DNA from: JBHELG01 sp046263195
Lineage (GTDB): Bacteria; Actinomycetota; Nitriliruptoria; Nitriliruptorales; JAHWKO01
Assembly (NCBI GenBank): GCA_046263195.1
Contig: JBHELG010000020.1
Location: 1 to 24,724 of the forward strand
Direction: 5' to 3'
DNA length: 24,724 nt
Below the pieces are notes generated by a model. The model was not told the origin of the DNA, made no database searches, and saw only the letters and a list, made by a program, of their open reading frames with translations. Every line of letters begins with the position of its first letter. Position 1 is the first letter of the stretch. Below, one piece after another: positions 7,929 through 15,507 of this stretch. The translations under genes and the position numbers were made by a program.

Positions 7929-9638
7929 TCAGGAAGCCGGGCGGCCACGGGCAGCTGGCAGTCTGACGACGAAGCAGGCACCCCGAGGCTCTCCAGGCTC
8001 GTACCAACTGTCTCCCCCATTCGCCCGCGCCAGACCACGTACGATCGAGAGCCCGAGCCCCGTTCCTGCGCTCTTCACACCGCGAGCCCGCGCGAAAGGC
8101 TGGAACAAGCGCGGCAAGAAGCCTTCTTCGATGCCAGGTCCAGCATCACAGACCCGGACGTCTACGAACTCCAGGTGTGGTTCGACGTCCAGGCGAATCG
8201 GCGGCGCGCCGTAACGCACGGCATTCGTGAGGAAGTTCACGAGCATCTGCGTGACGTGGTCCTTGTCGGCCTGGACGCGGGTTCCGGGGGAACAATCGAC
8301 CTTTGTCACAGCGATGTTGAGATCACCGATGGCCTGCTCGATCACTTCACAGACTTCGAAGTCGGTCGGGTGCGTTGCGATCGTTCCCGTCTCCAGGCGA
8401 GACACCATCAGCAGATCTTCTACGAGCCGATTGAGTCGGCGTGATTGTCGTTCGATCGACCGCACGTAGTTCCGCTTGTCATCCTCGTCGAGATCCTCCC
8501 AGTCGAGGTCCATGAGCGCCGCAAAGCCGAGGATGGCGGACAACGGCGAGCGCAGCTCGTGCGAGACGATCGAGACGAAGCGGCTCTTGAGCTCGACAGC
8601 GGCCTGAAGTTCGCGGTTCGTCCGCTGGAGCTCTTGCGCGGTCCGATCACGTTCGAAGACCCGACCGAGTTGGGTACCGACGTTCCCCATCACGGTGAGC
8701 AGTTCGGGGTCGGGTCGCGTCGATTCGCAGGCATAGAACTCGAGAATGGCGACGACCTCTTGGCCGACAAGCACCGGGAAGGCGAATCCGCTGCGAACGG
8801 CCACGTCGTCGGTGAAGCGATAGCGCGGGAAGATGTCGTCCTGGCCGAGGTCGGAGATCCACGCTGGCTCGCCGGTTTCGAGCACGCGGCCGGGGAGTCC
8901 GACTCCCCGTTCCAGCCTCACCTGCCTTGTGGCCGCACGAAACGCCGCGAAATCCTGCTCTGAAGCCAAGTGCCACCATCCCGTGGGAACCAGGCCGCGG
9001 GCCTCCCCGGGATCGACGACAAATGCGTGACCGACAGGCCAACGTGTGACGGTACAGACCTCGGCCAGCACACTCCGCACAGCGTCCTCGACCGTGGGAG
9101 CACCGTTTGCCGCCTCCGCCACCCTTTGAAGCAGCCGCATGTGAGCCCCGGCACGCTTCCGGAGGCTTATGTCGCGCAGAAAGGCATTGAAGCGGTAGCG
9201 GTCGCCGCTGCGACTCGGCCAGATTGTGATCTCGACATCGAACTCGTGCCCGTCCCGATGCAAGGCAGGTAGCTCGATACGTTGGAAGAGCAGGGGCCCT
9301 TCCCCGGTCTCCAGAAAGCGACGAAGCCCCCGTCGATGGGCCTCCCGATAGGCGGGAGGGATGATCGTCTCGGCAAGTGGACGACCAACGATATCCGCTG
9401 CTGACCAGCCGAAGATCTCTTCAGCCCGTTCGTTCCAGTCGACGATCTCTCCCGCTTCGTTGGCGCCGACGAACGCGTCTTGCGCCGTCTCCAGAATGAG
9501 CCGCCAGCGTTCCTCGGCCTCCGCGAGAGCGGAGAGAGCGGCGCTCCGCTCGACGAGAAGCCGGCGCAGCTTCGTGTCGTCGTGGGCGTCGCTCGCTTCG
9601 GTCCCCAGGACCGGGTCGGTATCGCGTCTCTCACCCAT
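7929..9638 (-). CDS. Soluble PAS-GAF hybrid sensor histidine kinase
   Basis: This 569-residue protein is a complete sensor kinase. A short coiled N-terminus is followed by a PAS domain (about 44-160; DWNERAEEIFGWSAADIVGRP) with a PAC-like end, then a GAF domain (about 165-325). A coiled linker (326-350) leads to HisKA with the phospho-acceptor His360 in SHELRSPL, and then a HATPase_c domain: N-box NFLTNAVRYG, G1 DAGPGIE, G2 GTGLGLSIV. No membrane segment is present, so it should sense a cytoplasmic signal; ligand unknown. It starts 21 bp after recF and ends 50 bp before dciA, on the same strand, so it is probably cotranscribed with replication genes. No receiver domain or response regulator is encoded in the window. 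The ATG at 9638 has GGAGG close upstream. Confidence 0.92.
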   Translation of the reverse strand: MGERRDTDPVLGTEASDAHDDTKLRRLLVERSAALSALAEAEERWRLILETAQDAFVGANEAGEIVDWNERAEEIFGWSAADIVGRPLAETIIPPAYREAHRRGLRRFLETGEGPLLFQRIELPALHRDGHEFDVEITIWPSRSGDRYRFNAFLRDISLRKRAGAHMRLLQRVAEAANGAPTVEDAVRSVLAEVCTVTRWPVGHAFVVDPGEARGLVPTGWWHLASEQDFAAFRAATRQVRLERGVGLPGRVLETGEPAWISDLGQDDIFPRYRFTDDVAVRSGFAFPVLVGQEVVAILEFYACESTRPDPELLTVMGNVGTQLGRVFERDRTAQELQRTNRELQAAVELKSRFVSIVSHELRSPLSAILGFAALMDLDWEDLDEDDKRNYVRSIERQSRRLNRLVEDLLMVSRLETGTIATHPTDFEVCEVIEQAIGDLNIAVTKVDCSPGTRVQADKDHVTQMLVNFLTNAVRYGAPPIRLDVEPHLEFVDVRVCDAGPGIEEGFLPRLFQPFARARGVKSAGTGLGLSIVRGLARANGGDSWYEPGEPRGACFVVRLPAARGRPAS

Positions 9639-9659
9639 AGTCCTCCGTCCGGGGGGACG

Positions 9660-10826
9660 CTAGGCCACGTTCGAGCGGTCCCGGGGGGTGGCATGACTAC
9701 CCTCGTCATCCAGCCACACGTCGATCTTGGGACCTTCGAGCGGCACGTCGTGTTCCACGGCGGTGGTGACGATCGTCTGCTCCCACTGCGCGCAAGCGGC
9801 AGAGAGCCTGCGCCGGCGTGTCTCGTCGAGCTCTTGGAAGACATCGTCGAGAAGGACCACAGGACGGTCGCCCACATCGACGAGGACCTGGTAGGTCGCC
9901 AAGCGCAAGGACAAGGCAAGCGTTCGTACCTGTCCATGGCTCGCGTAGTCCCTCGCGGGCAAGTCCCGAACTCTGAGGTCAAGGTCGTCGCGCTGGGGCC
10001 CGACGAGACTCACTCCTCGCCTACGTTCCTCGTCGTCGACCAGTGAGATGGCGGCTCGAAAGCGCTCTGACAGCTCGCGACGGTCCGGAGTGCTGCCATC
10101 TGACGAGCCGGCGACTTCGAACCCCGCGGATGAGCGGTAGATGAGACGGATCGGCTCAGCGTCCTCCGCCAGGCTGCGATGAAACTCTTCGCTCGGGCCG
10201 GCCAGGGCATGGACGGCTGCTAGACGTGCGGCAGTGATGACGGCGCCGTGCTGGACGAACTGCTCGGTCCACAGCGACAACGCCTCTCGACTGCCTTCGC
10301 TTGCACCTTCATGTGCGCGTGCCCTGCGCAACACGTGGTTACGCTGACGCAGGATCCGCTCGAACTCGGCACGTGCCGAGGCGTACGCGGGTCGCCGTTG
10401 CGCAAGTAGTTGATCAAGGAAGCGACGTCGCTCGGCAGGATCGCCTCGGACCAAAGCGACGTCTTCGGGACTGAACAGGACGACTCGGAGTACCCCAATG
10501 GCTTCCGAGGAACGACGGACTCGATGTCCGTCGACTTGAGCTCGGTTGCCCCGTCCCGGTCGCAGCTCCAGTTCGATGCTGCGTCGCCGCCCTTCATCGG
10601 TGACGACCACCGCACGGAGGACCGCCAGCTCCGAGCCTTTACGGACCAGGGGAAGATCAGAAGTCACCCGATGAGAAGAGCCGACAGCCAGACGGTAGAT
10701 GGCTTCCAAGAGGTTGGTCTTGCCTTGAGCGTTGCGCCCGACGATGACCGTGACACCAGCCGGAAAGTCAACCGTTTGGCGGCAGTAGGATCGGACATTC
10801 ATCAATTCGAGTTGCGTGATACGCAC
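9660..10826 (-). CDS. recF: DNA replication/repair ATPase RecF
   Basis: RecF is an SMC-like ABC ATPase that loads RecA at single-strand gaps together with RecO and RecR. The 388-residue product has the Walker A box GRNAQGKT (30-37), the conserved N-terminal LMNVRSY motif, an ABC signature region (HGQVRTLALSLRLATY) and the Walker B/D-loop VLLDDVFQELD. Length and order are standard. The start is a GTG 5 bp after the dnaN stop, with a weak binding site inside the end of dnaN, so translation is probably coupled to dnaN. The gene downstream on the same strand is the histidine kinase, an unusual follower. Confidence 0.96.
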   Translation of the reverse strand: MRITQLELMNVRSYCRQTVDFPAGVTVIVGRNAQGKTNLLEAIYRLAVGSSHRVTSDLPLVRKGSELAVLRAVVVTDEGRRRSIELELRPGRGNRAQVDGHRVRRSSEAIGVLRVVLFSPEDVALVRGDPAERRRFLDQLLAQRRPAYASARAEFERILRQRNHVLRRARAHEGASEGSREALSLWTEQFVQHGAVITAARLAAVHALAGPSEEFHRSLAEDAEPIRLIYRSSAGFEVAGSSDGSTPDRRELSERFRAAISLVDDEERRRGVSLVGPQRDDLDLRVRDLPARDYASHGQVRTLALSLRLATYQVLVDVGDRPVVLLDDVFQELDETRRRRLSAACAQWEQTIVTTAVEHDVPLEGPKIDVWLDDEGSHATPRDRSNVA

Positions 10827-10831
10827 GCGCC

Positions 10832-11941
10832 TCAGCTCGTTCGGACGGGCATGAGCAGGTAGAAGAAATCGTCGATCTGTTCGTCTCCGTACGGCCGGAC
10901 TACGGCGGGCTTCAGACCGTCCCGCAATTCGATCACGACGTTCTCGGTACCCGCCGCTTCGAGCCCGGCAAGCAGGAACATCGGGTTGAATGAGATGGCC
11001 AGCCCTTGCCCGTCAATTTCCGCCGGAAGGGATTCGCTCGCGTCTCCCACCTCCGGGTTGGAGGCCAAGAGATCCACCGAGCCTTCTCCGAAGGTGAGCG
11101 TAACAGGCGTGTTCGGCTGGCCGAGAGTCACCACCGCCACCCGTTGGAGGACTTCCACGAGAGCCGTACGGTCGACAACCGTCCTCGTCTCATACTCCCG
11201 GGGAATGAGCTGATCATAGTTCGGAAAGTTGCCCTCGATGAGCCTGGTAGTGAGCCGGCGATTGCCCAACAGGAACGACACTTGCCCATCCTCGAAGATT
11301 AGCGAGACCTCTGCTCCCGTCTCGCTCGCGGACTTGGCCGCCTCCGCAAGCGCCCGCGCTGGAACAAGAGCCTCAGCCTCCACACCCTGGTCCCACGACA
11401 GCCTCCGGACGGCGAGCCGGTAGCTGTCGGTGGCGGCTCCAACCAGGGACTCCGCCGATGCTTCCAGCTTCACTCCCGTCAGGACAGGTCGAGCCTCGTC
11501 CGAGGAGGCGGCTCTCACGAGCTGTCCCACGAATCGAACGAACTGCTCGGCCTTCAATACTCCCCGAGGCGCCGCGACAGCAGGTTGAGGGAGGACGGGA
11601 AAGTCCTCTACGACCATCCCCCGCATGCCCACTGTCGCCCGCCCACACCGCAAGGTGACGCGATCAGGACCGCCTTCAAGCTCCACTGGGGCGTCCGGAA
11701 GCCGCGCCACGAGCTGGGCCAGCAGCCTCCCGGGCAGAAGTGCCTTTCCCTCTTCCTCAACCTTGACCGGAACCCCTACCTCACAGCCGACCTCGAGATC
11801 AGTCGCTCGGCAAACCAACCGTCCGCCGTTCGCCTCCACGAGGATGCCGGCAAGTGCCGGAAGACTCACACGTCCCCCGATGCTCCGTGTCGTCCACGAG
11901 ATCGCCTCGGAGAATTCAGCATGTTCAGCACGGAGTCGCAT
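10832..11941 (-). CDS. dnaN: DNA polymerase III beta sliding clamp
   Basis: This 369-residue protein has the three-fold clamp architecture and ends in LLMPVRTS, the typical C-terminal MPVR signature that lines the partner-binding pocket. Other typical stretches are ALLPGRLLAQLVARLPD, ATDSYRLAVRRL and EGNFPNYDQLIP. It tethers polymerase III to DNA and serves as a hub for repair proteins. GAGGAG lies 6 nt before the ATG at 11941. It is separated from dnaA by 399 bp of relatively AT-rich DNA that carries DnaA-box-like sites, and it heads the dnaN-recF-kinase-dciA run. Confidence 0.97.
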   Translation of the reverse strand: MRLRAEHAEFSEAISWTTRSIGGRVSLPALAGILVEANGGRLVCRATDLEVGCEVGVPVKVEEEGKALLPGRLLAQLVARLPDAPVELEGGPDRVTLRCGRATVGMRGMVVEDFPVLPQPAVAAPRGVLKAEQFVRFVGQLVRAASSDEARPVLTGVKLEASAESLVGAATDSYRLAVRRLSWDQGVEAEALVPARALAEAAKSASETGAEVSLIFEDGQVSFLLGNRRLTTRLIEGNFPNYDQLIPREYETRTVVDRTALVEVLQRVAVVTLGQPNTPVTLTFGEGSVDLLASNPEVGDASESLPAEIDGQGLAISFNPMFLLAGLEAAGTENVVIELRDGLKPAVVRPYGDEQIDDFFYLLMPVRTS

Positions 11942-12340
11942 AGGGGTCTCCTCGTCTCTCCTACGGTTGTCCCCACCTAAAGAACAGGACCAGATTCCTT
12001 TATCTTCTATATCGTCGTCATCATCGGTGGTGTGTACATCGGGAAAACGTCTGAAATCAGCTGGTCAGAGTCACACCAGGGATGAGGGCAGATTGTGGAT
12101 GACATCCGTTGCATGCGCCAGATCTCCTCATCTTACAATCCTGTAACCAAATCTGTTCAGCTTTGTCCCCATGTTGTTAGCCAACAGTTCACCGTTTGTA
12201 CACGTCTCTGTTGTCGACCTTGACCGTGATCGCCCGACAAAGTAGTTGTGTCGCTTCTCTGGCATCTGGGTCCCAGCTCGTACGAGGAGAGGGAGACGCG
12301 GTACGACGGCACATGGGGTAGCGAAGACCGAGGTCGTCAC
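11942..12340. other. dnaA-dnaN spacer with DnaA-box-like sites (possible oriC)
   Basis: No gene is present. The spacer is more AT-rich than its surroundings, notably around 11990-12015 and 12110-12210. Three 9-mers differ by one base from a DnaA-box consensus (TTGTCCACA or TTATCCACA): TTGTCCCCA at 11967-11975 and again at 12163-12171, and TGTGGATGA at 12094-12102 (minus orientation). A weaker TTGTACACG lies near 12197. In streptomycetes and mycobacteria oriC is in exactly this spacer, so this is a strong positional candidate. The small number of good boxes leaves open whether it shares origin function with the dnaA-rpmH spacer. Confidence 0.5.
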
Positions 12341-14014
12341 TCATCCGGTGCGCGAACGTGCACGAATGCGACTGGTGAGTTCCTGGATCTGGTTGTAGAT
12401 CGTGCGCCGCTCCTGCATGAGGTCCGCGATCTTGCTGGTGGCATGCATGACGGTGGTGTGATCCCGTCCACCGAAGGCCTTGCCGATACGAGGGAGTGAC
12501 AGGTCGGTGAGTTCTCGGACGAGGTACATCGCGATCTGACGGGCCGTCACAAGTTGACGACTTCGCGAAGGCGAGCAGAGATCCTCTACGGACAATTCGA
12601 AGAACGCGGATACCTCCTCCTGTATGAGTTGCAGCCCGATCTCACGATTGGTTTCGTTCGGAAAGAGATCCTTCAGCACCATCTCAGCCAGTGACGGGTC
12701 GACCTCGGTGCGCTGGAGGCTGGCGAAGGCCGTCACCCGGATGAGAGCCCCTTCAAGTTCACGAATATTGCTCTGAACCTTCGAAGCGATGAGGTAGAGG
12801 ACTTCGCCAGGTACCTGGAGGTCTTCGTAATTGGCTTTCTTCTTGAGGATGGCAATTCTCGTCTCGAGATCAGGGGGCTGGATGTCTGTCATGAGGCCCC
12901 ATTCGAACCGACTGCGCAGGCGATCCTCTAGGCGAGCGATTTGTTTTGGTGGTCGGTCCGAGGAAATGACGATCTGTTTCTCCGCGTTGTGTAGGGAATT
13001 GAAGGTGTGGAAGAACTCTTCTTGGGTACGTTCCTTGCTTTCGAGGAATTGGATGTCGTCGATGAGCACAACATCGGCGTGGCGGTACTTGCGTTGGAAC
13101 GCGGTTACTCGATCATCTCGAATAGCGTTGATGAATTCGTTGGTGAATTGCTCTGTAGTCAGGTAGTGGACACGAAGTCTGGTGTAAAGGGACCGAACAT
13201 AGTGCCCAATGGCATGGAGGAGGTGTGTTTTGCCGAGACCGGCACCTCCATAGATGAAGAGCGGATTGTAAGCCCTTGCGGGTGCTTCGGCGACGGCGAA
13301 CGCGGCTGCATGTGCGAAGCGGTTGGAGGGACCAATGACAAAGCGATCGAAAACATATTTCGGATTGAGTTGCGAGGGGTCCTCTTCGGAGGGGTGCTGT
13401 GCCTTGCTGGGTATGTCGGCTACGGGACCGGGAGGGCGTCCTGGAGCTTCGAGCGGCCTGAGGTTCGTAGATTCCAACAGGGATGCGGGAGGCTGACTTT
13501 CGTAGACGGTGGTGGCGGGTTCGGTGCCATCGTCGCCATGAGAAACGGTGGATGGCGTGTTCGTAGGCGGTGAGACCACTGTGGGGGAGTTGTCGGCGCT
13601 GTCCTGGCGGGGGCCGGGAGCAATGACCTCGGCAGGGAGGTGAGAGGGGAGGTTGGTCTGGGCGTGGTGAATGTTTCCCCGCGAGGAAGGGACGGATGAG
13701 GGCACCACACTCGATCCGCCTTCGCTGAGATCGGTCTCGAGGGGGGCAGGGTTCGGCTTCACGGTGATGACCACGTGGAGCTGGCGCCCGGCCGCTCTGC
13801 TCAAGGCTTCGCGTAGTTGATCGCCGCAGCGCACGTCGAGCCACTCGCGGGCAAACGTGTGTGGTGCGGCAAGAACGACAGTGTCGTGACTGAAGCCCAC
13901 GGGACGAGTGGCGGAGAGCCAACGTCGTTGTGCCGGGGACGTGATTGTGGTCGTGAGATCGTGAAGGCTCTCGTCCCACAGGCTTGCGAGATCGAACACC
14001 GTGGATTCTGCCAC
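12341..14014 (-). CDS. dnaA: Chromosomal replication initiator DnaA
   Basis: DnaA binds DnaA boxes and melts the origin in its ATP form. Domain I (about 1-87) is followed by a long, low-complexity domain II linker rich in Pro, Ser and Thr (about 88-212), typical of actinobacteria. Domain III then has Walker A GGAGLGKT (256-263), Walker B VLIDDIQFL and sensor I ISSDRPPKQI. Domain IV carries the DNA-binding signature GKAFGGRDHTTVMHATSKI. The product is 557 residues. The start is a GTG at 14014 with AAGGAG 5 nt upstream. DnaA-box-like sites lie 80-115 bp upstream of this start, where autoregulation would act. Confidence 0.98.
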   Translation of the reverse strand: MAESTVFDLASLWDESLHDLTTTITSPAQRRWLSATRPVGFSHDTVVLAAPHTFAREWLDVRCGDQLREALSRAAGRQLHVVITVKPNPAPLETDLSEGGSSVVPSSVPSSRGNIHHAQTNLPSHLPAEVIAPGPRQDSADNSPTVVSPPTNTPSTVSHGDDGTEPATTVYESQPPASLLESTNLRPLEAPGRPPGPVADIPSKAQHPSEEDPSQLNPKYVFDRFVIGPSNRFAHAAAFAVAEAPARAYNPLFIYGGAGLGKTHLLHAIGHYVRSLYTRLRVHYLTTEQFTNEFINAIRDDRVTAFQRKYRHADVVLIDDIQFLESKERTQEEFFHTFNSLHNAEKQIVISSDRPPKQIARLEDRLRSRFEWGLMTDIQPPDLETRIAILKKKANYEDLQVPGEVLYLIASKVQSNIRELEGALIRVTAFASLQRTEVDPSLAEMVLKDLFPNETNREIGLQLIQEEVSAFFELSVEDLCSPSRSRQLVTARQIAMYLVRELTDLSLPRIGKAFGGRDHTTVMHATSKIADLMQERRTIYNQIQELTSRIRARSRTG

Positions 14015-14095
14015 GGCGGCTCCTTCCCCCTAGCCACTCGGGCTCATCTGCCCGGGCGATGTCTGTCGCTCAGGATGAAGCGAAACGGCCGGCTC

Positions 14096-14127
14096 TCGTC
14101 CACAGAGATGTCCACATCTGTGGATAG
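14096..14127. promoter_or_regulatory. Cluster of three DnaA-box-like 9-mers
   Basis: TCGTCCACA (14096-14104) and ATGTCCACA (14108-14116) lie on the plus strand 12 bp apart. TGTGGATAG (14119-14127) is the same type of site in reverse. Each differs by one base from TTGTCCACA or TTATCCACA. The inner pair forms a near-palindrome. Three such sites in 32 bp at the 5' side of dnaA are consistent with DnaA binding for autoregulation, initiation, or both. Confidence 0.65.
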
Positions 14128-14296
14128 GACGCTCGCTCCCCTTGGGTCCTTCTCGGGTCTGAGGGCGGGGAAGGCACTGGATTCACTGGTCGTTGCGTTG
14201 CTCGAGTCCTACCTGGTTCCATCGTCTCGCATAGCTCCCAACGGGAGTGATCTCTGCCGGGCTGGCGCCCCTTTACGGTGCCCCCTGAAGACCAGC

Positions 14297-14331
14297 GCGC
14301 CCAATGGACGGGCTCCATCCTCGTTGGGCGC
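14297..14331. repeat. Palindrome with perfect 8-bp arms in the origin spacer
   Basis: GCGCCCAA (14297-14304) is the exact reverse complement of TTGGGCGC (14324-14331). The 19-bp interior contains a smaller stem, TGGA (14305-14308) with TCCA (14314-14317). No T-run follows, so it is not an obvious terminator. It could be a protein site or form a cruciform in supercoiled DNA; function unknown. Confidence 0.6.
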
Positions 14332-14552
14332 ATACCGCGCAAACCACCTACGCTACGTGACGAAACCGAACGACTTGGTAGTGCAGCGCCCGGAACGTAG
14401 TCGGGCGGGGGCGCGACGTCGATGCCGGGACATTCCGTTGTCCTCGTACCGCACGCCCGCCGCGCCGTCCGCACACCGTTCAGGGTCACGGGAAAGGGCA
14501 CGCGAAAGTCGGAAATGGGCGGGGCGGGCAGGGTTGCGCGGTCTCGAGTGGT

Positions 14553-14581
14553 TTGCCACGCGGTTGTCGTGTCTTTACACT
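14553..14581 (+). promoter_or_regulatory. Sigma70-type promoter for the rpmH operon
   Basis: TTGCCA (14553-14558) and TACACT (14576-14581) are separated by exactly 17 bp and match the -35 and -10 consensus at 5 and 4 positions. Transcription would begin near 14588, leaving a leader of about 88 nt before rpmH. It is the best promoter I can see in the spacer on this strand. Confidence 0.55.
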
Positions 14582-14675
14582 CGGCCCGCACATCTCGACG
14601 GCCCGTGCACCGGTTGTGGTGTCGCCTCCGCGACCGACGACTGTGTGTTCCCTGCAACTCGGGAGGGCGGCTCGC

Positions 14676-14810
14676 TTGAAGCGCACATTTCAACCGAACA
14701 ATCGCCGGCGTGCCCGCAAGCACGGGTTCAGGGTGCGGATGCGCGTACGCTCGGGGCGAGCGATCATCAAGGCGCGGCGAAGGAAAGGCCGAGCCCGGCT
14801 GGCCGCCTAG
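14676..14810 (+). CDS. rpmH: 50S ribosomal protein L34
   Basis: The 44-residue, highly basic product reads KRTFQPNNRRRARKHGFRVR near its start and ends in KGRARLAA, the L34 signature throughout. It is a small component of the large ribosomal subunit. The start is TTG, with GGAGGG 8 nt upstream; no ATG gives the conserved N-terminus. It is the first gene of the plus-strand block, 5 bp before rnpA, as in most bacteria. Confidence 0.96.
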   Translation: MKRTFQPNNRRRARKHGFRVRMRVRSGRAIIKARRRKGRARLAA

Positions 14811-14815
14811 ATCGC

Positions 14816-15169
14816 ATGGCGACCACATCCGCGGTCAGGCCGGTTTCTCTGCGTAGTAGTCGAGAGATCGCGGCGGTGTTGCGTTCACGGAACCGGCGGG
14901 CCGGTGAACGCGTCGTGCTGCATGCTCGGCGCGTCCGTGGGGACGAGCCGCCACGTGTCGCGGTAGTTGCTTCACGGAAGGTGGGGAGTGCCGTCGCCCG
15001 CAACCGTGCCAAGCGCCTCATGAGGGAGGCAGCCCGCCAGGTGGACTGGAAACGAGGGACAGATCTCGTCATCGTTGCGCGCCGGGAATGTGCGGACAGC
15101 ACCTCGCGGGAGGTGGCAGCGGAAGTCGCTGCTCTCGCACAGGCGCTGGACCTGATCGAACAGCGATGA
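14816..15169 (+). CDS. rnpA: Ribonuclease P protein component
   Basis: This 117-residue basic protein binds the RNase P RNA and helps it cut 5' leaders from pre-tRNAs. The RNR motif is clear in SRKVGSAVARNRAKRLMREAAR, followed by DLVIVARREC. The ATG at 14816 lies 5 bp after the rpmH stop. The frame is open far upstream across the spacer, but the conserved N-terminal part begins only at SAVRPVSLRSSREI. Its stop overlaps the yidD start in an ATGA tetranucleotide, implying coupled translation. Confidence 0.95.
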   Translation: MATTSAVRPVSLRSSREIAAVLRSRNRRAGERVVLHARRVRGDEPPRVAVVASRKVGSAVARNRAKRLMREAARQVDWKRGTDLVIVARRECADSTSREVAAEVAALAQALDLIEQR

Positions 15170-15498
15170 ACGCGAAGGTGGAACGCACTCTAGGCGCGGT
15201 CGTGCGATCGGGCAGGTCGAGCGCGGTCAAGAGTCTCGGGACGGCAGGGGTACGAGGCGAGGCTCCCCACTCCTGCCGACCCCCCTCGATTTGGGCTCGG
15301 TTGCTGCTGTTTCTCATCGGGCTCTGGCGCTGGACAGCCCCGATGCGTATGCCGCGGTGTCGCTTCGAGCCGTCGTGTTCCGCATACGCCCAGGAGAGCA
15401 TCGAGCGGTACGGGGCGGGGCGGGGCGCGTGGCGGGCTCTTCGCCGAGTGGTGCGCTGTAACCCCTGGAATCCCGGGGGCGTGGATCCAGTGGACTAA
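15166..15498 (+). CDS. yidD: Membrane protein insertion efficiency factor YidD
   Basis: YidD proteins are small, membrane-associated factors that assist YidC-dependent insertion. The family core is complete: LLLFLIGLWRW, then PRCRFEPSCSAYAQESIERYG with its invariant cysteines, then LRRVVRCNPWNPGGVDPVD. The ATG at 15166 overlaps the rnpA stop by 4 bp and gives 110 residues. Most homologues begin at the LLLFLI amphipathic helix and have 70-90 residues, so about 43 extra N-terminal residues are either a real extension or the sign of an internal start (a TTG precedes LLLFL). The 4-bp overlap favours the longer form. Confidence 0.9.
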   Translation: MNAKVERTLGAVVRSGRSSAVKSLGTAGVRGEAPHSCRPPSIWARLLLFLIGLWRWTAPMRMPRCRFEPSCSAYAQESIERYGAGRGAWRALRRVVRCNPWNPGGVDPVD

Positions 15499-15507
15499 GG
15501 AGTCCGC

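Larger units (their letters stand above)
14015..14675. other. dnaA-rpmH divergent spacer (promoters, DnaA boxes, possible oriC)
   Basis: This 661-bp spacer separates the two divergent blocks and has no credible gene; frames that cross it lack ribosome binding sites and are extensions of downstream reading frames. It contains a triple DnaA-box-like cluster near dnaA, a perfect 8-bp-arm palindrome in the middle, a small CGCCCG/CGGGCG stem (14387-14392 with 14402-14407) and a promoter for rpmH near its right end. It is a second candidate for oriC or for an auxiliary DnaA-binding region. Confidence 0.55.

Noticed and set aside
13764..13777. ACCACGTGGA in dnaA resembling a second parS
   Set aside because: Outside the CACGTG core the arms differ from GTT/AAC at several positions, and it lies in coding sequence.
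13817..14815. Long upstream extension of the rnpA frame across the spacer and dnaA antisense
   Set aside because: RnpA homologues are about 110-130 residues, and the extension overlaps rpmH and dnaA.
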